Source: Lachnospiraceae bacterium AC2012
GTDB lineage: Bacteria; Bacillota; Clostridia; Lachnospirales; Lachnospiraceae
DNA length: 64,000 nt
Assembly (NCBI GenBank): GCA_000702525.1
Contig: JNIN01000001.1
Location: 1,870,501 to 1,934,500 of the forward strand
Direction of reading: 5' to 3'
Each line of letters begins with the position of its first letter. Within the stretch, counting starts at the first letter, position 1. The position numbers and the translations under genes were made by a program. Of this stretch, positions 8,791 through 17,541 are shown piece by piece. The notes under the pieces were generated by a model, which did no database searches, had not been told where the DNA came from, and saw only the letters and a program-made list of their open reading frames with translations.

Positions 8791-9594
8791 ATGAGCATAA
8801 ATCATATTCTAGGCACATCGATTGCCAGTGCCATATCGAAGCCAACGACGGATGGGAAAGAAGAAAAATCCGAGGTGGCGAAGTCTGCAAATCTGGAACG
8901 CGCCGTTGTCACGAAATCTGCAGGACTTGGTCAGACGATTGGTACTCCAAAATTATCCGAAAAAGCAACGGAATATTACAATAAGCTAAAAGAGAAATTC
9001 CATAATATGGATTTTATTTTGGTTTCTGCAGATAAAAAACAGGCGGCCCAGGCGAATGCTGCTTCCTATGGCAATGCCAGCAAGATGGTCGTTTTAATTG
9101 ACGAAGAGAAGTTAGAGCGCATGGCGGAGGATTCTGCATATCGTGCGAAGTACGAGGGCATCATTGGAAATGCATCGGCGAATCTTTCACAGCTTTCCAG
9201 CAAAATCGGTTCTACTGGAGCGGGTGTTTCTGGATTTGGTGTGCAAGTCCATGAGGATGGTACGACTTCCTACTTCGCTGTTTTAAAGAATTCATCGGAT
9301 GCCCAGAAGCAGCGAATTGAGAAGGGCCGTGAAAAGAAAGCTGCAGAGAAGAAAGTAGAAGCGAAGAAGGCAGAGAAGAAGGCAGAAGCAAAACGGGCAG
9401 AGAAGAAGCGTACCGAGTCAGAGCGATTCGAAGAGAAGAAAGTAGATGCGGGCAAGGATCAGGTGAAAATTACGGCGAATTCCATGGAGGAATTGGTGCA
9501 GAAGATACAGGATCAATATCAAATCTGGCAGACGGATGTTGTTAAGACGAAAGAGGAGTGGGCAATCGGCCAGCATATTGATTTTGTAGGATAG
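8791..9594 (+). CDS. DUF6033-like protein of the motility regulon
   Basis: About 267 residues, without signal peptide or membrane segments. The middle part (roughly 50-170: LSEKATEYYNKLKEKF, NMDFILVSADKK, MVVLIDEEKLERMAED) resembles the DUF6033 family. Residues ~185-225 are a Lys/Glu/Ala-rich repeat helix, probably coiled coil. A strong AGGAGGGATTGCG leader precedes the ATG. A sigma-28 promoter upstream and the flagellin nearby place it in the flagellar regulon. Export through the flagellar apparatus is possible but unproven. Function is unknown. Confidence 0.7.
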   Translation: MSINHILGTSIASAISKPTTDGKEEKSEVAKSANLERAVVTKSAGLGQTIGTPKLSEKATEYYNKLKEKFHNMDFILVSADKKQAAQANAASYGNASKMVVLIDEEKLERMAEDSAYRAKYEGIIGNASANLSQLSSKIGSTGAGVSGFGVQVHEDGTTSYFAVLKNSSDAQKQRIEKGREKKAAEKKVEAKKAEKKAEAKRAEKKRTESERFEEKKVDAGKDQVKITANSMEELVQKIQDQYQIWQTDVVKTKEEWAIGQHIDFVG

Positions 9595-9606
9595 CGAGGT
9601 GATCGT

Positions 9607-10494
9607 ATGGGTGTCATGAAGCTATCCAATCAGATGTCGATGTCGAATTATACGAAACGACTGCAGAATCCGAGCTTGCAAACAGAGCGCATCCAGAGTC
9701 TGATGAAGGAATTGGAGAAAGCTAATCAGACGACGAAAGATGGTCGTTATCGTATTGTAGATGGTAAATTGGTTCCGGTAGAGGGAAGTCGGACACTGGT
9801 GCCTGCAAACATGCGAGGGATGCAGAGCAATCAGGCGTCGATGGAGAAAACCAAGAAGACGCGACTGGAAAAGAAGAAACTTCGCTATAGTTACAAGAAG
9901 TTATCTGCTGCGATTCGATCCAGCAAGACCAGTGCGAATGCGCATATGGTCGTTTCCAAGGCGAGAATCCAGGTGAGTGATTTAAAGAAGAAGAGGGGGT
10001 CAGAAGAGTATGATGATGTGGAACTGGAAATGGCGATCAGTCATGCAATGTCCATCGAGCGGGTTGCCAGAAAGCATGAGAAGAATCTTAGAATGGAAGA
10101 GTTGGCAAAAAGAGGAGAAAATCCCGTTTTGCAAGCGTTTGACCCGGAAGCATTAGAAGAGATGGAAGAAGGCGTTGAGCATACGCTTTCCGAACAAGAG
10201 TTGGAAGATTTCTCAGAGGATATGGAGAAACTGCTTTTGGATGAGATGAGTTCCTATACGGAGCAGATGAAGCTTGACCTCTTTGATATGATGGAAGACC
10301 TTATGGCATATACAGGTGAGATGGATGAGGAGGACATCAAGAAGATGGAGCGACGTCATCGGAGCGCGGAAGATCGTGATATCGCCAAGGCAGATATGGA
10401 TTATCTCAAGAATTATTTTGAATATTTGAATAGCCAGACCGGTGCCGGAATGATGGCAGAATCCGGTGGGGCGGTTACAGATTTTTTGGCCTGA
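9607..10494 (+). CDS. uncharacterised charged protein, operon partner of the DUF6033-like gene
   Basis: About 295 residues. I do not recognise a family. It starts 12 bases after the previous stop with a GAGGTGATC leader, so it shares the sigma-28 promoter. Composition is strongly charged: a basic stretch (KKTRLEKKKLRYSYKK, near 75-100), then acidic helices (EALEEMEEGVEH, EDFSEDMEKLLLDEM, near 175-210). No signal peptide or membrane segment is seen. A cytoplasmic chaperone or partner of the preceding protein is one guess. Confidence 0.6.
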   Translation: MGVMKLSNQMSMSNYTKRLQNPSLQTERIQSLMKELEKANQTTKDGRYRIVDGKLVPVEGSRTLVPANMRGMQSNQASMEKTKKTRLEKKKLRYSYKKLSAAIRSSKTSANAHMVVSKARIQVSDLKKKRGSEEYDDVELEMAISHAMSIERVARKHEKNLRMEELAKRGENPVLQAFDPEALEEMEEGVEHTLSEQELEDFSEDMEKLLLDEMSSYTEQMKLDLFDMMEDLMAYTGEMDEEDIKKMERRHRSAEDRDIAKADMDYLKNYFEYLNSQTGAGMMAESGGAVTDFLA

Positions 10495-10537
10495 AGTAGG
10501 TATTGCATGTTATGTAATGCGTTACTACTTTTCCAAT

Positions 10538-10580
10538 AAAAAAAGCAAGGACTGTGCTTGTCACAGCTCCTTGCTTTTTG
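10538..10580. terminator. bidirectional terminator between convergent genes
   Basis: AGCAAGGA...TCCTTGCT stem with inner CTGTG/CACAG, with an A tract on the left and a T tract on the right. It can serve the plus-strand 9607 gene and the minus-strand flagellin gene. Confidence 0.85.
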
Positions 10581-10633
10581 TTTTCTCGTCGCGTTGAGAT
10601 TTTATTGTAGTCGGATGCCATATTCGCCAGAAG

Positions 10634-13600
10634 TTATTGCAGTAATTGCAGAACACCCTGTGGCGTTTCATTTGCCTGTGCAATCATCGACTGGCCTGCC
10701 TGCTGTAATACAGAGAGCAGAGAGTTCGCCATAGATTCATCTGCCATGTTGGCATCACGAATTCTCGATTCCGCTGCCTGCGTATTCTCAGAGGTATTGG
10801 TATCAATGGCGTAAGCATGTTCCAGACGGTTCTGCTGTGCACCGAAGTTACTTCGTTCTGTCGAGATGATATCAATCGCATTGTCGACAAGCATCATGGA
10901 CGCCTGTGCGGAACCATAGTTTTTGACCGATACGGAGGACAGTCCGATGACGGTGTTGGTTAAACCGGTCCACTGTAAGGTGATGCCTTGTAGTCCTTGT
11001 GCGCCGGCCTGGATATTGAGTTCCTTCTTAATCGGTGATACATCATATCCCATGATATGGTCGGTGCTATGCCCGCCGGTTTGTGCGGATTTATAGAAGG
11101 AACGTTTCGCTGTTCCATCCGGAGTGAAATCAACTTCGACCGTTTTATTCTTGGTGCCATTCGTATCATTTCTATCATCGTATGTCAGCTGGATGTAGTT
11201 GTTCGAGCCATCGTTTGCAACCATCGTAATGGATTTTACGGAGAGGTTGGTGAGATAGCTACGCGTTTTTCCATTGCTCTGCGTCAGCTGAATGGTATTC
11301 TTTACGTTCTCTGCAGGCAAAGCGCCACCGCCTTCGGCAGGTCCATCTTTGATTCCATCTGTGGTATCTAGAAATGTTCCGGAACCGCCGGTCATAATAA
11401 CATCTCCAGCGCTGTTCTTTACCTTGTAATCATAACGTGCAAGATCATAGGTCTTTGTTACAATATATTTATTTTCATTTGCAGTTGATACATAGAGAGA
11501 GTCGCCACTTGCATAGCTGGTTTCCTTGTATAACTGACCGGACGTATCATAGTTTGAACCACTTTCCTCCGTGCCGCCATAGGAATAGAAGGTTACTTTG
11601 TCTGCGGAACCAAGGTTCTGGTAGTTACCGGAATTATTCTGCATATAGACGTTCGGTGTACTGCCGTTTTTGGTATCATAGTAGTTCTCTGTCTTTTGGT
11701 ATGTTTCTGTTATATGTTCGGTATACGTGTAGGTGTATCCGCGTAATACCTGTTCTTCTTCCCCTTCGTCGTTGGTTACCGTTTCCCAGATTTCCTCGAT
11801 TTGAGGGCCGTCCTCAGGCGTAACATTTCTAGAACTTGCGGTAGTATTCTCGTTCGTAGAAGTGGCAGAATAATCGGTGGTCGCGTTCAACTTGCTGTAA
11901 GTGGAAGAGGAATTGACCTTGCTCCAATCAGAGGTTGCATCAACGGTTGTCGTATCGTTATCCGTCGTGAGGAGATTGCCATTCGCATCATAATGTTCCT
12001 GATAAGTACGGGTTGAGGTTACCGTTTTTGTATAGGTATCCGTGATATTTCTCGCCTGTGCTTCATGCAGGGTTTTGCGTTTTTCGTAATCATTGACCTT
12101 GCCGGTAACAACCTTCGTTCGCTCCACCGTTGTCTGCATCGCATCCGTACCATTGTTGCTGTCGAAATCACGAAGTAGGGCATCTCGCTGATAATGGAAA
12201 TCGATATTGGATGCGCCGCCGATGCTTACGGTATTGGTTCCGACGGTATCTACGGATTTCATTTTGGCAACAACCTGGCCGCCACTTAAGGTCTGGGTCA
12301 GACCCTTGGCTACCTGATCGCGTCCGGCTTCATCAACTGTGATATTGAAATTAAAATCAATGCCGTTCCAGTCCTTGTATACACCTTGTCCGGCTGCGGT
12401 ATCGTTATATCGATAAGTGGCATCGGAGTCGAGGGTCTCGGTCTCTGTGCTACTTCCTCCAGAGGATACGGTCTTTGTCGCATCGTTGGAAGTACCCCAG
12501 TCTGTAATCGCATAAGCATTCTCGCCGGAATCCTGGTTTGTGAAGTCTGTGCGCTCCTGTCCCCAGTAATATTTCTTGTGCGTTACGCCATCGACTGCAT
12601 CGGAGAGTGGATTGGCTCCGGTAGAACCCTGTACCAGCTGAACACCATCGGCATCGGCCTTGATCTTGTAGTACCAGTTTTCGACATCCTTCGCATTCGC
12701 GTTAGTGACATTGATCATCATGCTGTCAGCGGTCGAATGTACGGCAGAGTAGTCAGCGGTCGAAACACCTTTTGCAAACCACTCAATTGGTGAGATGTTA
12801 TCGGTGTTTAGATGTGCGATAAAGTCTCGTTTCGTATCTGTTTCATCGTCTTCCATGGTGAAGTCGATCGTCATGCCGTGGAAGTCGAAGGATAATTGAT
12901 TTCCATTCTCTCGAATCTTATTTGGGACAATCGTGCTATTGGAATCCTGCCAGGTTGCGGCATAGATGCCATTTACCTTGATTCCGGTATTGTCCGTGGA
13001 AACGCGGTAGCGTCGCTGGATACTGGTGACTGCGTCGCCTGCCTTGCCGTAGAGTGTGATTTCCTCATTGTTTTGTCCATCTACGGATTTGTCGTAGAAG
13101 GTCAGTTCAAAGTCAGAAGTTAGTACACCGTTTGCCTGCTGAACACCGAGTTCATCCCAGGTATAACGATTATTATTGATTTCGATACCACCTTGTGTCT
13201 TGCCGTCACCCACATTGAAGAAGGTGTAATCATTTGTCTGTCCGTCGATATCCGGACCATAAGGGGTACGGAAAATATATTTTGTATTAAATTGTGTGTC
13301 GCGGAAAATGTCTTTTGTTGCCTGCTTTAATTGTGATATTTCCAAATCAAGTGCTTCTCTGTCCGTCTGTGTGTTGGAATCATTGGAAGCCTGCGTTGCA
13401 AGTTCCTTCATACGCTGCAAAATGGAGTGCACTTCCTGAAGCGCACCTTCTCCCGTCTGTACAAAGCTGATTCCATGGCTGATGTTTTGCGCAGCTTTAT
13501 CCAAACCGCGAATCTGCCAACGCATCTTCTCGGAAATGGCCAGTCCGGCTGCATCATCAGCAGAGCGATTGATACGGTATCCGCTGGATAGACGTTCCAT

Positions 13601-13678
13601 TCGCTTTGTCTTTTGATTGGTCACTGTATGAAATTGTCGCTGGGCATTCATTGCCGCCATATTATGCTGTATGACCAT
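10634..13678 (-). CDS. fliC: giant flagellin
   Basis: 1014 residues, about two to three times usual flagellin length. Residues 1-140 are a standard D0/D1 N terminus (RLSSGYRINRSADDAAGLAI, NISHGISFVQTGEGAL, LQRMKELATQASND). The last ~85 residues are the C-terminal D1/D0 (ESRIRDANMADES, MIAQANETPQGVLQLL). Between them is a ~780-residue Thr/Ser/Tyr/Asn-rich surface domain. Gln88-Arg89 and Leu93 occupy the region known in enteric flagellin as the TLR5 contact. It is transcribed alone from a sigma-28 promoter, with no fliD, fliS, fliW or csrA nearby. Confidence 0.93.
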   Translation of the reverse strand: MVIQHNMAAMNAQRQFHTVTNQKTKRMERLSSGYRINRSADDAAGLAISEKMRWQIRGLDKAAQNISHGISFVQTGEGALQEVHSILQRMKELATQASNDSNTQTDREALDLEISQLKQATKDIFRDTQFNTKYIFRTPYGPDIDGQTNDYTFFNVGDGKTQGGIEINNNRYTWDELGVQQANGVLTSDFELTFYDKSVDGQNNEEITLYGKAGDAVTSIQRRYRVSTDNTGIKVNGIYAATWQDSNSTIVPNKIRENGNQLSFDFHGMTIDFTMEDDETDTKRDFIAHLNTDNISPIEWFAKGVSTADYSAVHSTADSMMINVTNANAKDVENWYYKIKADADGVQLVQGSTGANPLSDAVDGVTHKKYYWGQERTDFTNQDSGENAYAITDWGTSNDATKTVSSGGSSTETETLDSDATYRYNDTAAGQGVYKDWNGIDFNFNITVDEAGRDQVAKGLTQTLSGGQVVAKMKSVDTVGTNTVSIGGASNIDFHYQRDALLRDFDSNNGTDAMQTTVERTKVVTGKVNDYEKRKTLHEAQARNITDTYTKTVTSTRTYQEHYDANGNLLTTDNDTTTVDATSDWSKVNSSSTYSKLNATTDYSATSTNENTTASSRNVTPEDGPQIEEIWETVTNDEGEEEQVLRGYTYTYTEHITETYQKTENYYDTKNGSTPNVYMQNNSGNYQNLGSADKVTFYSYGGTEESGSNYDTSGQLYKETSYASGDSLYVSTANENKYIVTKTYDLARYDYKVKNSAGDVIMTGGSGTFLDTTDGIKDGPAEGGGALPAENVKNTIQLTQSNGKTRSYLTNLSVKSITMVANDGSNNYIQLTYDDRNDTNGTKNKTVEVDFTPDGTAKRSFYKSAQTGGHSTDHIMGYDVSPIKKELNIQAGAQGLQGITLQWTGLTNTVIGLSSVSVKNYGSAQASMMLVDNAIDIISTERSNFGAQQNRLEHAYAIDTNTSENTQAAESRIRDANMADESMANSLLSVLQQAGQSMIAQANETPQGVLQLLQ

Positions 13679-13729
13679 AAAAATCTCCCAAAATAAACCG
13701 AAAAAATTACATAGTAATCCTTATATCTT

Positions 13730-13756
13730 TTATCGGTACAAAAGCCGGAAAAATAA
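13730..13756 (-). promoter_or_regulatory. sigma-28 promoter of flagellin gene
   Basis: On the minus strand the -10-like box is ACCGATAA (13737-13730), preceded after 11 bases by an AT-rich TTATTTTT box. It lies about 50 bases upstream of the flagellin ATG. The -10 is near-perfect and the -35 is weaker. Confidence 0.7.
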
Positions 13757-13829
13757 AGGGGAAAATCTAAAAATCATATAAAAAGTGTATATTTTCATCG
13801 GATGCAAGATTTGGCTACTTTTATAGTTG

Positions 13830-14036
13830 GATTTGGCAAGAAGATAGGGTGGGGAATTGGTATAGTAATAGCAGTTCGAAAGAACTAGTGATTTCAAATT
13901 AATTATCAGTATGCAATGACAGATCCCCGATAAATCTGTATGTTGCAATGTTTGATAAATTGTTTTCTCTCCTATATTTAGAAAACGCCTTTTGAGAAGC
14001 AGATCATTCCCCGATGATCTGCTATTTTTCTTTTTG
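13830..14036 (+). other. gene-less stretch with possible small structured RNA
   Basis: The 430 bases between flagellin and the GH2 gene contain no convincing reading frame. On the plus strand they hold a compact AGTTC-GAAA-GAACT hairpin (13875-13888), then a longer imperfect stem with ACAGAT/ATCTGT and GCAA/TTGC arms (about 13914-13950), then a strong terminator. No coding gene lies upstream for that terminator to serve, so a short RNA is plausible. No promoter was identified with confidence. Confidence 0.3.
13998..14036 (+). terminator. intrinsic terminator without an upstream plus-strand gene
   Basis: Ten-bp perfect stem AGCAGATCAT/ATGATCTGCT with a short C-rich loop, followed by ATTTTTCTTTTT. 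Confidence 0.8.
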
Positions 14037-14108
14037 TCAGAAAATGACTATTTTACATTAAATCAAAAAAGGGTATGATGATAGTAACTTGTATGGGGGG
14101 CATCTGTT

Positions 14109-15824
14109 ATGAACAGAGAAACATTAGAACAGTTACGAAAAAAACATCCCACCCCGCAATGGGTGCGGGAAAGATTCCAGTCATTAGATGGGAAATGGGA
14201 ACTGAACGGGCATGATATTCGAGTTCCTTATCCGCCGCAGGCAGAGATGTCCGGCTACCATCATCATGTAGGATTTCATCTACATTATCACAAGAAATTT
14301 CAGATACCAAAGAATTTTATACAGGATAGGATTTTACTCCATTTTGGCGCTGTGGATCAGGTTTGCGATGTCTATCTGAATGAGCGTTATCTGGGACATC
14401 ATGAGGGCGGTTACCTCGGATTTTCCTTCGATATTACAGATTTTGTAAATCGCGAGGGAGAGAATCGCCTGACGGTATCTGCTGTGGACCGTTTGTCCCA
14501 TACGTATCCTTACGGAAAACAGCGTTTTGCAAGAGGCGGTATGTGGTATACGCCGGTTTCCGGAATTTGGAAGAGCGTCTGGTTGGAAAATGTGCCGGCG
14601 GTCTATCTGGATTCTGCAAAATTCACACCGGATGGAGAAGGTTTTGAAATCTCCGTGAAGCCTTCGAAATCCTGGAATCAGGAAGATATCTATGCGGAGT
14701 TTTATTTCGCGGGACATAAAGCCGCTGTGAAACTTGAGAATCTTACAACTTATATTTCTTTACGTGAATTTTATGAGACATTGCATCTTGCATGGAATCC
14801 GGAGGAAGTGCTTTGGTCTGTGGACCACCCGAACCTGTTTGATGTATCGCTTCGCTGCGGGGAAGATGTGGTGGAAAGCTATGTGGCACTTCGAGAAATC
14901 ACGATAGAGAAAATCCGAGGCGTGAATCGGGTATGCCTGAACCATGAACCGATATTTTTGCAGGGTGTGTTGGACCAGGGATATTTCCCGGAGGGCATCT
15001 ATGTACCGTCGAATCGGGAGAAATACGATGCGGATATCAAGCGTATGAAGGCACTTGGATTTAATTTCCTCAGAAAGCATATCAAGGTCGAGCCGGAATA
15101 TTTCTATTATGCAGCAGATCGGCTCGGCATCTTGGTGATGCAGGATATGGTGAATTCGGGGCCGTATCATTTCTTTGTCGATACACTTGCGCCTAATATT
15201 ACGTTCAAGAAGCGTGGAGATGAGCGTTTCCGAAAACTGGATTTAAAGCGCAAGAATTTCTTTATCTATCATTGTGAGGAAACGGTACGTGCCTTGTATA
15301 ACCACCCTTGCATCATCAGTTGGTGCATCTTTAATGAGGGCTGGGGACAGTTTGAGAGTGATCGGATTTACCGCCTGATGAAGGGCTGGGATGGCACGAG
15401 ATTGGTGGATTCTACGTCTGGATGGTTTGCGGAGAAGCTTAGTGACTTCGATTCGGAGCATATATATTTTCACAATGAGAGGCTAATCCCGAAGGAACGC
15501 CCGATGCTACTTTCCGAGTGTGGTGGATTTGGCTATCAGATTCAGGATCATCTGTTTAATATCAAGAAGATTATGGGATATGGCATGTGTGAAAGCACTG
15601 AGGAACTGATGCAGATGATTCGAACGATGTATGTGGAGATGATTTATCCGGCTATATCGAAAGGAATGTGCGGAGTTGTCTATACGCAGCTGAGTGATGT
15701 GGAAGACGAGGTAAATGGAATCTATACGTATGACCGGCATGTATGCAAAGTGGATCCGGAGGAAATGCGACGGATTGCGAAGCATTGCTTTGATATACTC
15801 GATGCAAGTTGTAAGGAACGATAA
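14109..15824 (+). CDS. glycoside hydrolase family 2 (beta-galactosidase/beta-glucuronidase type)
   Basis: About 571 residues without signal peptide, so cytoplasmic. A jelly-roll sugar-binding domain (residues ~20-170) is followed by an Ig-like domain and a TIM barrel. The acid/base Glu410 lies in CIFNEGWGQ and the nucleophile Glu470 in LLSECGG, the GH2 pattern. It is shorter than LacZ and close in length to compact GH2 enzymes. The substrate is not fixed by motifs: beta-galactoside, beta-glucuronide or beta-mannoside are all possible. A GGGGGG tract precedes the ATG. No transporter lies next to it. Confidence 0.87.
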   Translation: MNRETLEQLRKKHPTPQWVRERFQSLDGKWELNGHDIRVPYPPQAEMSGYHHHVGFHLHYHKKFQIPKNFIQDRILLHFGAVDQVCDVYLNERYLGHHEGGYLGFSFDITDFVNREGENRLTVSAVDRLSHTYPYGKQRFARGGMWYTPVSGIWKSVWLENVPAVYLDSAKFTPDGEGFEISVKPSKSWNQEDIYAEFYFAGHKAAVKLENLTTYISLREFYETLHLAWNPEEVLWSVDHPNLFDVSLRCGEDVVESYVALREITIEKIRGVNRVCLNHEPIFLQGVLDQGYFPEGIYVPSNREKYDADIKRMKALGFNFLRKHIKVEPEYFYYAADRLGILVMQDMVNSGPYHFFVDTLAPNITFKKRGDERFRKLDLKRKNFFIYHCEETVRALYNHPCIISWCIFNEGWGQFESDRIYRLMKGWDGTRLVDSTSGWFAEKLSDFDSEHIYFHNERLIPKERPMLLSECGGFGYQIQDHLFNIKKIMGYGMCESTEELMQMIRTMYVEMIYPAISKGMCGVVYTQLSDVEDEVNGIYTYDRHVCKVDPEEMRRIAKHCFDILDASCKER

Positions 15825-15915
15825 ATGGTCATAGTGTTTTCATAGTTTTATCACAACTAATCGCTAGAATAATTCTAGATATATCTCAGATTTTGAAAAA
15901 GTAAGGAGAGAAAAG

Positions 15916-16458
15916 GTGAGTACAAAAGAGAATAAAGCGCTTGCAAAAGAGAGAAAAGCGAAGGACAGACAGAAGAAGGAAATGATTCGTAAGATTCGAA
16001 TTGCGGTATTGGTTTTGATTGCGGCAGCAATTATCGGCGTTTTGACTTATATATCCGTGGTCGAATATAAGGAATCCAAAGAAGCGGCAGAGTCAACAAC
16101 TTCAACAGAGACGACAGACACAACCGATACCGAGGATTCTACAGAATCGGAGGATACAGAGGATAGCACCTTGAATACAACAGCTGGAACGGTTGTAGAA
16201 GAAGGCGATACGGTAAATATTGACTACACAGGATATCTCGATGGAGAAGCGTTTAGCGGTGGTAGCACAGATGGCGCCGGCGCTGACTTAGAGCTTGGTT
16301 CCGGAACGTATATCGATGGATTTGAAGAGCAGGTGGAAGGCCATTCGGTAGGAGAGACATTCGATATCAACGTCACATTTCCAGACGACTATTCTGCAAC
16401 AGATTTAGCAGGCAAGGAAGTGACATTTAACATCACAATCAATGGTGTTTATGAATAA
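15916..16458 (+). CDS. membrane-anchored FKBP-type peptidyl-prolyl isomerase
   Basis: About 180 residues. A basic cytoplasmic N terminus is followed by one membrane segment (~26-48), a Thr/Ser/Asp/Glu-rich linker (~57-95), and an FKBP/trigger-factor-PPIase domain (GDTVNIDYTGYLDGEAFSGG, then GFEEQVEGHSVGE and a final VTFNITINGVYE). It probably catalyses prolyl isomerisation of exported proteins at the outer membrane surface. The GTG start is chosen because AAGGAGAG lies directly upstream. Confidence 0.85.
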   Translation: MSTKENKALAKERKAKDRQKKEMIRKIRIAVLVLIAAAIIGVLTYISVVEYKESKEAAESTTSTETTDTTDTEDSTESEDTEDSTLNTTAGTVVEEGDTVNIDYTGYLDGEAFSGGSTDGAGADLELGSGTYIDGFEEQVEGHSVGETFDINVTFPDDYSATDLAGKEVTFNITINGVYE

Positions 16459-16492
16459 ATCTAAAATATTTAAAAGAAGTTAATAAAAAAGA

Positions 16493-16521
16493 TTGTTAGT
16501 TGGAAATGTATCGTTTACAAT
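16493..16521 (+). promoter_or_regulatory. sigma-A promoter of the 16560 hydrolase
   Basis: TTGTTA, 17-base spacer, TACAAT, 38 bases before the start codon. Confidence 0.6.
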
Positions 16522-16559
16522 GAGGTTGTATATAGCGTAGCTAGGCAAAGGGGAATGAG

Positions 16560-17114
16560 ATGGATAAGATAGCAGTAGTATTTCCGGGGGTAGGATACAA
16601 TACCGACAGACCACTTCTCTATTATTCATGGAAGCTGTTTCAGCAGGCCGGATATGAGATTGTGAAAGTCGATTATGCAGGCTTACCGGAAGATATGACA
16701 GAGAATCAATGGAAGATGAGCATGGGAATCAATCAGGTTATTGATCAGACGCATGCACAGCTTAAGAATATTGATTTTAAAAAGTACAAGAAGGTCGCTT
16801 TTATATCAAAGAGCGTTGGTACCGTTGCAGCAGCCGAGTATGCGAAGACGATGGAGATGGAAGATGTTTTACAGGTGTATTTCACACCGTTACTTCAGAC
16901 ATTTCTCTATACACAGCCGAACCAGGGAATTGTATTTCATGGTGACAAGGACCAGTTTGTGCCTACGCTGAATGTACAATCCGAGTGTGACAAGCAGCAT
17001 TTGGAGCTCTTTGTGACAAAGAACGCGAATCACTCATTGGAAGTCGGCGATGCCATTAAGGATTTGCATACGATGCAGATGGTGCTTATGGATATCAAGC
17101 TGCAGGCGATTTAG
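16560..17114 (+). CDS. small alpha/beta hydrolase
   Basis: About 184 residues. The nucleophile elbow is SKSVGT, with downstream acid and base in FHGDKDQFVP and NANHSLEVGD. It is a compact cytoplasmic alpha/beta hydrolase of the dienelactone-hydrolase-like or YcjY-like type with no lid domain. Substrate is unknown. AGGGG lies seven bases before the ATG. Confidence 0.75.
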   Translation: MDKIAVVFPGVGYNTDRPLLYYSWKLFQQAGYEIVKVDYAGLPEDMTENQWKMSMGINQVIDQTHAQLKNIDFKKYKKVAFISKSVGTVAAAEYAKTMEMEDVLQVYFTPLLQTFLYTQPNQGIVFHGDKDQFVPTLNVQSECDKQHLELFVTKNANHSLEVGDAIKDLHTMQMVLMDIKLQAI

Positions 17115-17182
17115 CGTTTAGGGCGTTTTCGGACGTCAAGCAATTTCGCGCATTTTTTGTTTTCAATTAACGCATTTTATTG

Positions 17183-17227
17183 TATAATCAGTTTGGTTTT
17201 GCCAGGGGTAAATGCCCCTGGCTTTTA
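17183..17227 (+). promoter_or_regulatory. promoter -10 with GC-rich hairpin at the 5' end of the transcript
   Basis: TATAAT at 17183-17188 is followed by an eight-bp perfect stem (GCCAGGGG/CCCCTGGC, 17201-17222) and TTTTAT. The hairpin would begin about six bases into an RNA started from this box. It could be a 5'-protecting or attenuating hairpin of the downstream gene, or the terminator of the preceding hydrolase. Confidence 0.55.
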
Positions 17228-17256
17228 TAAAGTAAGCAAGAAAAAGGAGATTAGAG

Positions 17257-17517
17257 ATGATTGAATTTCGTTATGATACACAGTTATTGTTAGAACCAGT
17301 AGATGGAGAAGAGTTAGACGTGGATGAAATCCATGATTACATCGCTGATACTTTCAAGGGAGATGAACTTCTTTGCGTAGGAGATGAAGATCTTGTGAAG
17401 CTTCATTTCCATACAAATGAACCTTGGTTAGTACTCGAATACTGTGCAACAAAGGGTGAGATCTATGACATCGTTGTAGAGGATATGGATCGTCAGACAA
17501 GAGGACTTCAGGGTTAA
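17257..17517 (+). CDS. orphan FakA-like (DhaK-related) domain protein
   Basis: 86 residues. The sequence GDEDLVKLHFHTNEP, VLEYCATKGEIYDI and VEDMDRQ matches the middle/C-terminal region of the fatty acid kinase FakA (YloV). It stands alone here, without the kinase domain and without an adjacent degV/fakB. AAGGAG lies before the ATG. A hydrolase follows 24 bases later in the same operon. It may bind a lipid-phosphate carrier or regulate a kinase encoded elsewhere; this is inference from homology only. Confidence 0.7.
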   Translation: MIEFRYDTQLLLEPVDGEELDVDEIHDYIADTFKGDELLCVGDEDLVKLHFHTNEPWLVLEYCATKGEIYDIVVEDMDRQTRGLQG

Positions 17518-17541
17518 TACGGTAGAAAAGAGTTTTTTGGA

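Noticed and set aside
11437-11823. Plus-strand frame of 128 residues (and neighbours of 104 and 135) opposite the flagellin gene
   Set aside because: Composition is that of an antisense shadow and the flagellin frame is certain.
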